Source of the DNA: Sphingobacteriaceae bacterium | GTDB lineage: Bacteria > Bacillota > Sulfobacillia > Thermaerobacterales > RSA17 | NCBI GenBank assembly: GCA_035303785.1 | Contig: DATGRI010000036.1 | Location: 1 to 48,705, forward strand | Reading direction: 5' to 3' | DNA length: 48,705 nt | Shown: one piece after another, positions 16,853 through 26,115 of the stretch | How positions within the stretch are numbered: position 1 is the stretch's first letter | Layout: each line of letters begins with the position of its first letter | Made by a program: the position numbers and the translations under genes | The notes under the pieces: model-generated | The model's database searches: none | The model's input: the letters and a program-made list of their open reading frames with translations, nothing else | What the model was told of the DNA's origin: nothing

Positions 16853-19800
16853 ATGAAGTTGTCGGGCGGTGGTACCCATATGGATGGCCTGGACCGGGCC
16901 TCCCCCGGCAGCGGCATCATATTAAGAAGGTTGGAACTGCAAGGCTTCAAGTCTTTTGCCGACCGGACGGTGCTGGAGTTCGGCCCCGGCATTTCCGCCA
17001 TCGTCGGACCCAACGGCTCGGGCAAGAGCAATTTGAGCGAGGCCTTCCGCTGGGTTTTGGGCGAGCCCAACGCCCGCCAGCTGCGGGGCAGCCGCATGGA
17101 AGACGTCATTTTCGCCGGCAGCGCCGGCCGGCGCCCCGTAGGCCTGGCCAAGGTGTCCATCACCTTGGAGAACACCGGCGGCCTGGACCTGCCCTTCAAC
17201 GAAGTGACCATCACCCGCCGGGTGGACCGGGGCGGCACTTCTGAGTTACTCCTCAACGGCATCCCTTGCCGGCTGCGGGACGTGCAGCAGCTTTTACAAG
17301 ATACGGGTCTGGGCCGGGAGGCCTACTCAGTGGTGGGCCAAGGCCGGGTGGACCAGGTGCTGAGCAGCCGGGGCGAGGACCGGCGGGTGCTGGTGGAGGA
17401 AGCCGCCGGCATCATCGGCTACAAGGAGCGGCGGCGGGAAGCCTTGCGCCGCCTGGAAAGCGTGTCCCAGCGCCTGGAGCGCCTGGGCGACATCCTGGCG
17501 GAACTGCGGGACCGCATCGCCCCCCTGCGCCTGGAGGCCCAGCGGGCCCGGGAGCATCGCCTCCTTAAAGAGGAATTGACTGCCTTGGAATTGCAGATCC
17601 ATCGCTCCCGCCTGGCGGACCTGACCCGCCAGGTGGACCGGGTTCAGGACAAAGTGGCCGCCGCTCAGGCTCAACTGGCCGCGGCCCGGGATGAACTGCA
17701 GGCAGGGGAGGCGGAACTGGCTTCAGCCCGGCGACGGCTCGATGACGTGGACGACCGGCTGGCCGCCCTCCGGCAGACCCTCGATGATTTGACCCCCCGC
17801 TTGGAAGAAGCCCGGTCCGGCGTCCGCCTGGCCGAGGCCGGTCTGCAGCATCTGGACGCCGAGGAAGATCGCCTGAACCGGGAGATCGCCCGGTTGACCG
17901 AGAGTTTGATGGAACTGGGGCGCCAGGCGGAAGTGGACCATTCCGAAGCGGAGCTGCTGGCCCGGCAGGTGGCCCGGCGGGAAGAGGAACTGGCCCGCCG
18001 GGAAGAGGCGGCGGCCGAGGCCGACCGCCGGCTGGCCGTCGTGCGGGAAGAGATCCGGGCCGCCCAACAGCGATTGATGGCTTTGATGGAAGAGCACGGC
18101 CGCAGCCAGGAGGAGGCGGCCCGCCTGGCGGCCCGGCTCCAGGAATTGCAGGACCGCCGCTGGGAAGGAGAGGGCCGCCGGGCCGAACTGGCGGCGGCGG
18201 CCGCCGCCTTGACGGATCAGGTGGCCCAGGCGGAGCGGGAACTGGCCGCCGCCCAGGAGGCCTTGCACCAGGCCCTGGCGGAGCGCGACCGCCGGCAGCG
18301 CCGGCGGGATGAGCAGGCCGCCCTGCTGGCGGTGAAGGAGCAAGGGGTCCTCAAGGCCCAGGAAGCCGCCGGCGCCCTGGAGTCCCGCCTGGCGGTGCTC
18401 CAGGACATGCAGCGGGAGTACGAAGGCTACGGCCGGGGCGTGCGGGCCGTCATGGCGGGACAGCGGCAGGGGGACCCTGCCTTCAGCGACGTCATCGGCA
18501 CCGTGGCCGAACTATTGACCATCCCCGCCGAATATGAAGAAGCCTTGGAAGCCGCCCTGGGGGCCGCCGCCCAAAACGTGGTAACCAAAACGGGCCGGGG
18601 CGCCCAGCGGGCCGTGGAAGAATTGAAGCGCCGGAACTTGGGCCGGGCCACCTTCCTGCCCTTGGACGGCCTGGCCGCCGCCGGGCCTGCTCCGGCCCAC
18701 CGGCGACTGGGTCAGGAGCCGGGCATCCGGGGCTGGGCCCTGTCCCTGGTTTCCTTCGACCCCCAGCTGGAGCCGGCTATGGTCCACCTCTTGGGCCGCA
18801 CCTTGGTGGCCGAAGATTTGGCCGCCGCCCGGAAGGCGGCCCGCAAGGGCGATTTCCGCTACCGGGTGGTTACTTTGGACGGCGACCTGGTTCATGCCGG
18901 GGGCGCCATCAGCGGCGGCAGCCGCAGCAGCGGGCGCCAGTCGGGGCTGCTGGCCCGCCGTCGCCTCCTGGAGGAGTTGTCCGGCCGCTTGGCCGCGGCC
19001 CGGTCAGAACTGGCGGCGGTTCAACAAAAGGAAGAAGCCGTCCGGGCCGCCTTGGCCCAGATGACGGCGGCGGTGGCCCAGGCCGACGAAGAATGCCGCA
19101 GGCTGGAAAGCCGCCGGCTGCAGACCGCCGGCCGGCTGGAGGAATTGAAGGCCCAGCAGGACCGCACCCAGCGGGAAGTGGCCGCCTTAGCAGCCCAGCA
19201 GGAGCAGTTGGCGGCCGCCGCGGCGGAACTGGCGGTGCAGGTGGAGGCTGCCCGGGACCAAGCCGGCCGCACGGCTCGGGAGATGGAGGAGGTCCGGACC
19301 CGCCTGGCCGGCCGGGAAAAAGCCCTGGCCCAGGCCGAAGAGGAGAGCCGGGCCGCCCACGCAGCCCGGGAAGCAGGCCTGCTGGAACTGGAGCGGGCCC
19401 GCCAGGGGCTGGACGCCATGCTGGCGGTGCACCGCCGGACCGGCGACGAGCGGCGCCGCATGGAGCAGGCCGTCACGGAGCGGCAGCAGCAGCTGGGGGA
19501 ACTGGCGGAGCGCCGCCGGGCCGCCGGGGAGGGGCTCCAGGCCGCACGGCGGGAAGTGGCCGCCTATGCCCAGCGGCAGGAAGCCCTCCGCCGGGAGTTG
19601 GAGGAGGGGCGCCGGGAGCGGGAGGAGGCCGCGGCCTTGATCCGCTCCTGGGAGGAGGCGGTGGCCGGCCTTCGGCAAAAGGTGGAGGAAGCCCGGGAAG
19701 AATTGTACCGCCACCAGGTGGAACTGGAGCGGCGCCAGGCCCAGTTGGAGCAGGCCCGGGAGGAACTGGCCCAGTGGCAGGACCTGCCCGGGGACTGGGA

Positions 19801-20599
19801 AGCAGCCGGCGAGACCCTGGGAGAAGACGCCCTGCTGACACCCGGCCAGCTGCGGGAGCGCCAGCGCCGGGTCCGGGAACTGCGGCAGCAGCTGGCGGAC
19901 CTGGGCGAGGTGAACCCCCTGGCGGAAGCCCAGCTGTCCCAACTGGTGGGCCGGGAGGCCTTCCTCAGCCACCAGTACGCCGACTTGTCCGAAGCGGCCA
20001 AAGGCCTGCGGGCAGCCCTGTCCATGCTGGAAAGCCGCATGGAGGTCCTCTTCATGGACGCCTTCCACCGGCTGCGGGAACGGTTCAACGCCGTCTTCCA
20101 GGAGTTGTTCGGCGGCGGCCGGGCCGATCTGGCCCTGGTGCCTGCGGCGGGCGCCGCAAAGAATGGCGGCGATGGGGCAGGGGCCGGCCCTGAGGCCGGG
20201 AGTGATGACGGGGACGATGCCGATGACGCCGGCACCCTTTTGAACGCCGGGCTGGATATCGTGGCCCAGCCGCCCGGCAAGCGTCTCCAGCACCTGTCCC
20301 TGCTGTCGGGGGGTGAGCGGGCCTTGACGGCCATCGCCCTCCTGTTCGCCCTTTTGGAAGTGAAGCCCACGCCTTTCTGCGTGCTGGACGAAATAGACAC
20401 GGCCTTGGACGAAGTGAATCAAAGACGGTTTGTGCAATACTTGTCCCGGTTGAGCCGGCAGGTGCAGTTCATCATCATCACCCACCGGAAGATCACCATG
20501 GCCGCCGCCGACTGCCTGTACGGGGTGACCATGGGCGAAGCGGGGGTATCGCAACTGGTGGCCGTGCGCATGGCCGATGCCGCTGCCGGCGCCCAATGA
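16853..20599 (+). CDS. smc: Chromosome segregation ATPase SMC
   Basis: A 1,248-residue condensin subunit that acts with ScpA and ScpB. It has the N-terminal head with Walker A (GPNGSGKSN, near residue 53), a first long coiled coil, a hinge (about 520-690), a returning coiled coil, and the C-terminal head with signature LSGGERALTAIALL and Walker B (FCVLDEIDTALDE). The coiled coils are very rich in Ala, Arg and Glu. An unusual insert of about 30 Gly/Ala/Asp-rich residues (about 1096-1128) interrupts the C-terminal head between the FGGGRADLAL and GLDIVAQPPGK segments. Start codons GTG 16850, ATG 16853 and ATG 16880 are all possible. Confidence 0.97.
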   Translation: MKLSGGGTHMDGLDRASPGSGIILRRLELQGFKSFADRTVLEFGPGISAIVGPNGSGKSNLSEAFRWVLGEPNARQLRGSRMEDVIFAGSAGRRPVGLAKVSITLENTGGLDLPFNEVTITRRVDRGGTSELLLNGIPCRLRDVQQLLQDTGLGREAYSVVGQGRVDQVLSSRGEDRRVLVEEAAGIIGYKERRREALRRLESVSQRLERLGDILAELRDRIAPLRLEAQRAREHRLLKEELTALELQIHRSRLADLTRQVDRVQDKVAAAQAQLAAARDELQAGEAELASARRRLDDVDDRLAALRQTLDDLTPRLEEARSGVRLAEAGLQHLDAEEDRLNREIARLTESLMELGRQAEVDHSEAELLARQVARREEELARREEAAAEADRRLAVVREEIRAAQQRLMALMEEHGRSQEEAARLAARLQELQDRRWEGEGRRAELAAAAAALTDQVAQAERELAAAQEALHQALAERDRRQRRRDEQAALLAVKEQGVLKAQEAAGALESRLAVLQDMQREYEGYGRGVRAVMAGQRQGDPAFSDVIGTVAELLTIPAEYEEALEAALGAAAQNVVTKTGRGAQRAVEELKRRNLGRATFLPLDGLAAAGPAPAHRRLGQEPGIRGWALSLVSFDPQLEPAMVHLLGRTLVAEDLAAARKAARKGDFRYRVVTLDGDLVHAGGAISGGSRSSGRQSGLLARRRLLEELSGRLAAARSELAAVQQKEEAVRAALAQMTAAVAQADEECRRLESRRLQTAGRLEELKAQQDRTQREVAALAAQQEQLAAAAAELAVQVEAARDQAGRTAREMEEVRTRLAGREKALAQAEEESRAAHAAREAGLLELERARQGLDAMLAVHRRTGDERRRMEQAVTERQQQLGELAERRRAAGEGLQAARREVAAYAQRQEALRRELEEGRREREEAAALIRSWEEAVAGLRQKVEEAREELYRHQVELERRQAQLEQAREELAQWQDLPGDWEAAGETLGEDALLTPGQLRERQRRVRELRQQLADLGEVNPLAEAQLSQLVGREAFLSHQYADLSEAAKGLRAALSMLESRMEVLFMDAFHRLRERFNAVFQELFGGGRADLALVPAAGAAKNGGDGAGAGPEAGSDDGDDADDAGTLLNAGLDIVAQPPGKRLQHLSLLSGGERALTAIALLFALLEVKPTPFCVLDEIDTALDEVNQRRFVQYLSRLSRQVQFIIITHRKITMAAADCLYGVTMGEAGVSQLVAVRMADAAAGAQ

Positions 20600-20612
20600 G
20601 GAGGATGCACCG

Positions 20613-21557
20613 TTGAATCAAGAGCAAGGTTCGGGTCGCGCAGGCCTTTGGGGACGGCTCCGGGCCGGGCTGGCCAAGACCCGCCAGGCCATCACCCAGC
20701 GGCTCCAGCTGTCCAGGGACGGCGACGCCGCAGAAATGCTGGACCGCCTGGAGGAAGCCCTCATCACCGCCGACGTGGGCGTGGCCACCACCATGGACCT
20801 CCTGGACGATCTGCGGCAGGCGGGCCTGGACAGGGCCCGCAGCGGCCAGGAAGTGCTGGAGGGCCTGCGCCGGCGGGTGGAAGAACTTGTCGGCGCCGAG
20901 CCCGAGCCCCTGAACATCGAGAAGGGACGGCTTAACGTGGTCCTGGTGGTGGGCGTCAACGGGAGCGGCAAGACCACCAGCGTGGCCCGGCTGGCCCACC
21001 GCCTCCAGAACGACGGCTACTCCGTCCTGCTGGCCGCCGCCGACACCTTCCGGGCCGCCGCCGTGGAGCAGTTGGTGGTGTGGGGCCGGCGGCTGGGGGT
21101 GGACGTCATCCGCCAGCAGCAGGGGGCCGACCCGGCGGCGGTGGCCTTCGATGCCGTGCAGGCGGGGCGGGCCCGGGGCGTGGACGTGGTGCTGGTGGAT
21201 ACGGCGGGCCGCCTCCATACCCAGGTGAACTTGATGGCTGAATTGGAAAAGATCCGGCGGGTCATCGGCAAGGCCCAGGAGGGGGCGCCCCACGAAATTC
21301 TCCTCACCTTGGACGCCACCATGGGCCAGAACGCCCTGGTCCAGGCCCGCATGTTCCACGAAGCCCTGGGGGTGACGGGCATCATCCTGACCAAGCTGGA
21401 CAGCACCGCCAAGGGCGGCATTGTCCTGGCCGTCCAGCGGGAATTGGGCCTGCCGGTGAAATTGGTGGGCCTGGGGGAAGGCATGACGGACATGATCCCC
21501 TTCTCGCCCCAGGATTTCGTTTCGGCCCTCTTCAGCGGCCTGGACGAAAGCCCCTAG
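20613..21557 (+). CDS. ftsY: Signal recognition particle receptor FtsY
   Basis: A 314-residue SRP GTPase that receives ribosome-nascent chain complexes at the membrane. It has the N helical bundle and G domain without the long acidic A domain of E. coli. GTPase motifs are GVNGSGKTT, DTFRAAAVEQL, DTAGRLHT and TKLDSTAKGG. The TTG start has GAGGAGG eight bases upstream, just past the smc stop; an ATG at 20577 inside smc has no SD. It is followed by ffh, so both SRP GTPases are adjacent. Confidence 0.96.
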   Translation: MNQEQGSGRAGLWGRLRAGLAKTRQAITQRLQLSRDGDAAEMLDRLEEALITADVGVATTMDLLDDLRQAGLDRARSGQEVLEGLRRRVEELVGAEPEPLNIEKGRLNVVLVVGVNGSGKTTSVARLAHRLQNDGYSVLLAAADTFRAAAVEQLVVWGRRLGVDVIRQQQGADPAAVAFDAVQAGRARGVDVVLVDTAGRLHTQVNLMAELEKIRRVIGKAQEGAPHEILLTLDATMGQNALVQARMFHEALGVTGIILTKLDSTAKGGIVLAVQRELGLPVKLVGLGEGMTDMIPFSPQDFVSALFSGLDESP

Positions 21558-21572
21558 GGGAGCGGCATTTCG

Positions 21573-21601
21573 TTGACGCCCCTATTCCCTTGCGCTATAG
21601 T
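21573..21601 (+). promoter_or_regulatory. Sigma-A promoter for ffh
   Basis: TTGACG (21573-21578) and TATAGT (21596-21601) are spaced by exactly 17 bases in the ftsY-ffh gap. This is the best promoter match in the window. It would start transcription near 21608, only about 16 bases before the ffh start codon. Confidence 0.75.
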
Positions 21602-21623
21602 CGGTGCGTAATGGAGGGACGCC

Positions 21624-23069
21624 TTGTTTAGTTCGCTGAGTGACCGGCTGCAGGGGGTTTTGCGGCGCCTGCGGGGCCGCGGCCGCCTTACGGAAGCCGA
21701 CGTAAATCAAGCACTGCGGGAAGTGCGCCTGGCCCTCCTGGAGGCCGACGTCAACTTCCGCGTGGTGAAAGATTTCATCGAACGCCTGCGGGAGCGGGCC
21801 GTGGGCGAAGAGGTGCTGGGCAGCCTGACGCCCGGCCAGCAGGTCATCAAGATCGTCCACGACGAACTGACGGAACTCATGGGCGGCGGCCAGGCCAAGC
21901 TGGCCTCGGGCGGCTCGCCCACCGTCATCATGCTGGCCGGCCTGCAGGGCTCGGGCAAGACCACCTCTGCCGCCAAGCTGGCCCTCCACCTGCAGCGGGA
22001 GGGGCGCAGGCCCCTGCTGGTGGCCGCCGACACCCGGCGTCCGGCTGCCGTGGACCAGCTGCAGCAACTTGGCGCCCGCATCCAGGTGCCCGTGTTCACC
22101 CCTATGGACACGGGGGCTGCTCCCGGCGAGCCGGTGGACCCCATTCCCGTGGCGACGGCCGCCATTCCCCATGCCGTCAAGGCGGGCCGGGACACGGTCA
22201 TCATCGACACCGCCGGCCGCCTCCACGTGGACGACCAGTTGATGGCCGAACTCCAGGGCATCTTCCAGCAGGTGAAGCCCCACGAGGTGCTTCTGGTCAT
22301 CGACGCCATGACGGGCCAGGAAGCGGTGGCGGTGGCCGAGAGCTTCCACGGCGCCCTCCAACTGACGGGCTTGATCTTGACCAAGCTGGACGGCGACACC
22401 CGGGGCGGCGCCGCCCTCAGCGTGCGGGCCGTCACCGGCTGCCCCATCAAGTTCGTGGGCACAGGGGAGAAGATGGAGGCCTTGGAGCCCTTCCACCCCG
22501 AACGGATGGCTTCCCGCATCCTGGGCATGGGCGATGTCCTCACCCTGGTGGAGCGGGCCCAGCGGGAAGTGGACGCCCAGGAGGCTCAGCGCATCGCCCA
22601 GCGCCTTCAGGACGACAAGTACGACCTGGAGGACTTCCTGGGCCAATTGCAGCAAATGCGCAAGATGGGCCCCATGGACCAAATCTTGTCCCTCTTGCCC
22701 GGCATGGGTCCCATGAAGCAAGTGCGGGACCTGCAGATCGACGAAAGCCAGTTGACCCGGGTGGAAGCCATCATCCAATCCATGACCCCGGAGGAGCGGC
22801 GGAACCCGTCCATCATCAACTCCAGCCGCCGCAAGCGGATTGCCCGGGGCAGCGGCACCACCGTCCAGGACGTCAACCGGCTGCTGAAGCAGTTCAACGA
22901 GACCAAGCAGTTGGTCCGGCAGTTGACCGGCGGCGGCGCCGGCGGCCCCGGCAGGAAAAGCGCCAAAGAGGGCAAACGGGCCAAGGGAGCCAAAGGGAGC
23001 AAGAAGGCCAAAGGCGCCAAGGGGGGCAAGAGCTTTCCCCGCCTCCCCGGCTTGCCTTTTAAATTTTGA
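21624..23069 (+). CDS. ffh: Signal recognition particle protein Ffh
   Basis: A 481-residue protein that binds signal peptides and SRP RNA. It has N and G domains with GLQGSGKTT, DTRRPAAVDQL, DTAGRLHV and TKLDGDTRGGA, then the M domain containing MGPMDQILSLLPGMG and the RNA-binding NSSRRKRIARGSGT. The tail after about residue 435 is a Lys/Gly/Ala stretch with several KGAKG-like units, ending PGLPFKF. The start is TTG with GGAGGG upstream. A promoter lies immediately before it. No ylxM is present between ftsY and ffh. Confidence 0.97.
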   Translation: MFSSLSDRLQGVLRRLRGRGRLTEADVNQALREVRLALLEADVNFRVVKDFIERLRERAVGEEVLGSLTPGQQVIKIVHDELTELMGGGQAKLASGGSPTVIMLAGLQGSGKTTSAAKLALHLQREGRRPLLVAADTRRPAAVDQLQQLGARIQVPVFTPMDTGAAPGEPVDPIPVATAAIPHAVKAGRDTVIIDTAGRLHVDDQLMAELQGIFQQVKPHEVLLVIDAMTGQEAVAVAESFHGALQLTGLILTKLDGDTRGGAALSVRAVTGCPIKFVGTGEKMEALEPFHPERMASRILGMGDVLTLVERAQREVDAQEAQRIAQRLQDDKYDLEDFLGQLQQMRKMGPMDQILSLLPGMGPMKQVRDLQIDESQLTRVEAIIQSMTPEERRNPSIINSSRRKRIARGSGTTVQDVNRLLKQFNETKQLVRQLTGGGAGGPGRKSAKEGKRAKGAKGSKKAKGAKGGKSFPRLPGLPFKF

Positions 23070-23105
23070 TGATGACTCATTTCGTGCAGAAAGGGGGTCG
23101 GCCTC

Positions 23106-23423
23106 ATGGCTACCCAGATCAGGTTGAAGCGGGTCGGCAGCAAGGGTCAGCCGCGCTACCGGGTGGTGGTGGCCGACAGCCGCTCGCCCCGGGACGGCCG
23201 CTTCATTGAGACGTTGGGCCATTACAACCCCACGGCCGTGCCCGCCGAAGTGAAAGTGGACGAGGAGCGGGCCCTAAACTGGCTGCGGCAGGGCGCCCAG
23301 CCCACCGAGACCGTAAGGAACCTGTTCCGTCAGTTGGGCATCATGGCCAAGTTCCGCGGGGGCGCCGCTGAAACCGCCGGGGAAGACCAGGCTTCGCCCG
23401 CCCCGGAGCAGCAGGAGGCCTAA
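23106..23423 (+). CDS. rpsP: Ribosomal protein bS16
   Basis: A 105-residue small-subunit ribosomal protein. It begins [20 protein letters not shown], continues with [18 protein letters not shown] and has the [18 protein letters not shown] segment, all typical of S16. The last 20 residues are a family-variable tail rich in Ala, Glu and Gln. The ATG has AAAGGGGG upstream. It opens the rpsP-khpA-rimM-trmD group conserved in Bacillota. Confidence 0.97.
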   Translation: MATQIRLKRVGSKGQPRYRVVVADSRSPRDGRFIETLGHYNPTAVPAEVKVDEERALNWLRQGAQPTETVRNLFRQLGIMAKFRGGAAETAGEDQASPAPEQQEA

Positions 23424-23429
23424 GGGCCG

Positions 23430-23699
23430 GTGTCGGGTGTACTGGCCCAGAACAAGGGGCCCGAGGCCATCGGGGACTTGGTGGAATACCTGGTCCGCGC
23501 CCTGGTGGACAACCTGGACGCGGTGTCGGTGGAGGCCAAGGAGACCGATGAGGCCGTCGTGGTAACCATCCACGTAGACCCGGAGGACATCGGCAAGGTC
23601 ATCGGCCGCCACGGCAGCACCGTCCGGGCCGTCCGCACCTTGGCCCGGGCCATGGGTCAACTGGACGGCCGGCGGGTGGAGGTGGAGGTGGCTGAATGA
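23430..23699 (+). CDS. khpA: KH-domain RNA-binding protein KhpA
   Basis: An 89-residue single KH-domain protein (YlqC). KhpA partners with KhpB (Jag) in RNA binding and cell elongation in several Bacillota. The KH signature is IGKVIGRHGSTVRAVRTL with the GxxG loop GRHG. It begins at a GTG six bases after rpsP. Its stop codon overlaps an ATG (ATGA at 23696-23699) that is in the wrong frame for rimM as sequenced. Confidence 0.92.
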   Translation: MSGVLAQNKGPEAIGDLVEYLVRALVDNLDAVSVEAKETDEAVVVTIHVDPEDIGKVIGRHGSTVRAVRTLARAMGQLDGRRVEVEVAE

Positions 23700-23700
23700 T

Positions 23701-24258
23701 CTGCCGCCGCCCGAAGTCGCCATCGGCCGGCTGACGGCCCCCCACGGTGTGCGGGGCCATATGCGTTTATTGCCCCTCACCGATTTCCCCGAAAGGCTGC
23801 AGCCGGGCCTGTCGGTTTATCTGGAGCCGCCTTCGGGCTCCCCTCTGTCCGGTCGGTGGGTGACAGTCCGGTCGGTGCGTCCTTACCGGGGGCAAATGCT
23901 GATCGTCTCCCTGGAAGGTGTGGACACCCGGGATGAAGCGGAACTGCTGCGGTCCGCCTTGCTGAAGGTGCGCCGGCAGGACCGGCATCCCGTGCCCCCC
24001 GACACCTTCTATGTGGATGACCTGGTGGGCCTGCCCGTCTACACTGCCGCCGGCGGCGACCCCGTGGGCCGGGTGGCGGCCGTCCATCCCGGTCCCGGCA
24101 ATGACGTCATCGAGGTGGCGGCGGGGGAGCGGCGGGCTCTGGTGCCCATGGTCAAGGAGTTTGTCACCGTCGACTTGCCGGCGGGGCGCATCGTGGTGGA
24201 CCCCATCCCCGGCATGCTGGACGACCTGCTGCCGGAGACGGCTGAAAATGCGCATTGA
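23701..24258 (+). CDS. rimM: 16S rRNA processing protein RimM (start unclear)
   Basis: A protein of about 180 residues that assists 30S maturation by binding S19. The N-terminal RimM domain begins [26 protein letters not shown], in two adjoining segments, and the C-terminal PRC-barrel domain has [12 protein letters not shown] and LVPMVKEFV. The first ordinary in-frame start is GTG 23749, which would delete the conserved IGRLTAPHG segment. No ATG, GTG or TTG exists in frame between there and well inside khpA. The well-placed ATG (23696) with GGAGG seven bases upstream is one base out of frame. I use CTG 23701 as a working start; a sequence error or frameshift near 23698 is equally likely. Confidence 0.8.
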   Translation: MPPPEVAIGRLTAPHGVRGHMRLLPLTDFPERLQPGLSVYLEPPSGSPLSGRWVTVRSVRPYRGQMLIVSLEGVDTRDEAELLRSALLKVRRQDRHPVPPDTFYVDDLVGLPVYTAAGGDPVGRVAAVHPGPGNDVIEVAAGERRALVPMVKEFVTVDLPAGRIVVDPIPGMLDDLLPETAENAH

Positions 24259-25036
24259 TGTTGTGACCATTTTCCCCAGCATCATCACCGGCGGCCTGTC
24301 GGAGGGCATTCCCGCCCGGGCGGCCGCCAAGGGCATTGTGGACCTCCATGTCCACAACCTGCGGGACTTCACCACCGACCGCCACCGGACCGTGGACGAC
24401 ACCCCCTACGGGGGCGGCCCCGGCATGGTCATGAAGCCCGAACCCTTTTTCCGGGCCGTGGACGCCATCCGGGAACAGGCGGCCCAAGGGGCAGAACCCG
24501 GCCGGGCGGAGCCTCGCGTCATCCTGCTGGATCCCCAAGGCCCCGTGTTCAATCAAGCCAAGGCCCGGGAACTGGCCCAGGCAGGGCATATTGTATTGCT
24601 GTGCGGCCGCTATGAAGGGGTGGACGAACGGGTCCGGACCCACCTGGCCACCGAGGAGCTGTCCATCGGCGATTACGTCTTGAGCGGGGGCGAGATCCCC
24701 GCCTTGGTGGTCATCGACGCCGTGGTGCGGCTGCTGCCCGGGGCCGTGGGCACCGCCGAGTCGGTGGAGCAGGAGTCCTTTGCCGCGGGGTTGCTGGAAG
24801 GCCCCCAATACACCCGGCCCCGCACATTCCAGGGGGTTTCGGTGCCGCCCATCCTCCTGTCGGGGGATCATGGGGCCATCCGGCGCTGGCGCCGCCAGCA
24901 GGCCCTGCTCCGGACCCGGGAGCGACGGCCCGACCTGCTGGCCGCCGCCCAACTAACCCCCGAGGACTTGGACTTTCTGGCCCAAGCCGGCGCGGAAGGG
25001 GCGGGGGCAGGGGAGAAAGACGAGAACACCCGGTAA
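24248..25036 (+). CDS. trmD: tRNA (guanine-N1)-methyltransferase TrmD
   Basis: A 262-residue SPOUT methyltransferase that makes m1G37 in tRNA. It begins [12 protein letters not shown] and has [16 protein letters not shown], the knot segments [13 protein letters not shown] and [11 protein letters not shown], and the C-terminal [19 protein letters not shown]. The ATG lies inside the end of rimM (11-base overlap), implying coupling. The length is slightly above 240 residues because of an Ala/Gly/Glu-rich tail. Confidence 0.96.
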   Translation: MRIDVVTIFPSIITGGLSEGIPARAAAKGIVDLHVHNLRDFTTDRHRTVDDTPYGGGPGMVMKPEPFFRAVDAIREQAAQGAEPGRAEPRVILLDPQGPVFNQAKARELAQAGHIVLLCGRYEGVDERVRTHLATEELSIGDYVLSGGEIPALVVIDAVVRLLPGAVGTAESVEQESFAAGLLEGPQYTRPRTFQGVSVPPILLSGDHGAIRRWRRQQALLRTRERRPDLLAAAQLTPEDLDFLAQAGAEGAGAGEKDENTR

Positions 25037-25040
25037 AATG

Positions 25041-25069
25041 TGCTTGCCCTCCGGCGGGTGTGGTATAAT
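25041..25069 (+). promoter_or_regulatory. Extended -10 promoter for rplS
   Basis: TGGTATAAT (25061-25069) is an extended -10 element. At 17 bases upstream the -35 position is TGCTTG, a poor match, which is usual for extended -10 promoters. Transcription would start near 25076, about 35 bases before rplS. Confidence 0.55.
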
Positions 25070-25110
25070 TGCCGGTGTGTTTCCCCCATGCAAGCAGAAA
25101 GGAGGCTGCC

Positions 25111-25455
25111 GTGGTGTCTTGGCTGCGCAGCCTTGAACAGGAACAACTGAGAGATGACATCCCCGACTTCAAGCCCGGCGACACCGTCCGGGTCCACGTC
25201 AAGGTACGGGAAGGCAACCGGGAGCGGATCCAGGTGTTCGAGGGTCCGGTCATCGCCCGGCAGGGCAGCGGCCTGACGGAGACCTTCACCGTGCGCCGCA
25301 TCGCTTCCGGCGTAGGGGTGGAGCGTACTTTCCCCGTCCATGCGCCCGTAATCGACAAGCTGGAAGTGGTCACCCGCGGCAAGGTCCGCCGGGCCAAGCT
25401 GTATTACTTGCGCGGTCGTCGCGGCCGGGCAGCCCGCATTAAAGAACGCCGCTGA
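25111..25455 (+). CDS. rplS: Ribosomal protein bL19
   Basis: A 114-residue large-subunit ribosomal protein. Recognisable segments are [37 protein letters not shown], and the C-terminal [23 protein letters not shown] 25111 (or GTG 25114) follows SD AAAGGAGG at 25098-25105. An upstream ATG in the same frame (25069) overlaps the -10 box and is not a credible start. It has its own promoter and is followed by lepB. Confidence 0.96.
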   Translation: MVSWLRSLEQEQLRDDIPDFKPGDTVRVHVKVREGNRERIQVFEGPVIARQGSGLTETFTVRRIASGVGVERTFPVHAPVIDKLEVVTRGKVRRAKLYYLRGRRGRAARIKERR

Positions 25456-25490
25456 AGCTTGGGCCGTTGCAGCGGGGAGGGCCCGATGTA

Positions 25491-26111
25491 TTGGAAGAAT
25501 TGGCCGGCACCGACCGCGGCAAGCATTGGCTGCGGGAGATATTAGAAACCGTTCTTATTGCCTTCATCCTGGCATTTCTGCTGCGCATGTTCGTAGTGGA
25601 ATCCTTCCTGGTGCAAGGCACTTCCATGCATCCCACCCTCCACGACAGCGAGTACCTGCTGGTGGACAAACTGGTCTACCGGTTGAGCAATCTGCGCCGT
25701 TCGGACATCGTCGTCTTCCGCTACCCCATGAACCCCAGCAAGGACTTCATCAAGCGGGTGGTGGCCCTGCCCGGCGACCGGGTGCGCATCGAGGGCGGCC
25801 GCCTGTATGTGAACGGGGAATTGATCTCCGAGCCCTATGTGCTGAACCGGGATCGGGGCGACATGCCCGAACGCATCGTGCCCCCCGGGCACATTTTCGT
25901 CCTGGGGGACAACCGGATCAATTCCGAAGACAGCCGCTCCTTCGGCACCGTCTCCATGAACCTGGTGGTGGGGCGGGCCTTCGTCGTCTGGTGGCCCCCC
26001 ACCAACGTCCGGCGGATCAAGACGCCCACCACCGACGTCTTTCCGGCCGAGGAGCGGCAAAGCGCCGGTGAAGTTTCACCCCGGGCCGGCCCCGCCGGCT
26101 TCAGTCCTTAG
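25491..26111 (+). CDS. lepB: Signal peptidase I
   Basis: A 206-residue membrane protease that cleaves signal peptides of exported proteins. One N-terminal membrane helix (about 17-38) is followed by the catalytic domain. The Ser-Lys dyad is Ser45 (GTSMHPTL) and Lys88 (FIKRVVALPGD), with the later boxes GHIFVLGDNRINSEDSR and GRAFVVWWPP. I chose TTG 25491, ten bases after GGGGAGG; another TTG at 25467 is possible. The rplS-lepB-rnhB arrangement matches other Bacillota. Confidence 0.95.
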   Translation: MEELAGTDRGKHWLREILETVLIAFILAFLLRMFVVESFLVQGTSMHPTLHDSEYLLVDKLVYRLSNLRRSDIVVFRYPMNPSKDFIKRVVALPGDRVRIEGGRLYVNGELISEPYVLNRDRGDMPERIVPPGHIFVLGDNRINSEDSRSFGTVSMNLVVGRAFVVWWPPTNVRRIKTPTTDVFPAEERQSAGEVSPRAGPAGFSP

Positions 26112-26115
26112 GACC

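Noticed and set aside
25069-25110. rplS start at ATG-like position 25069 within the same frame
   Set aside because: It overlaps the TATAAT of the rplS promoter; the strong SD at 25098-25105 points to GTG 25111 or 25114.
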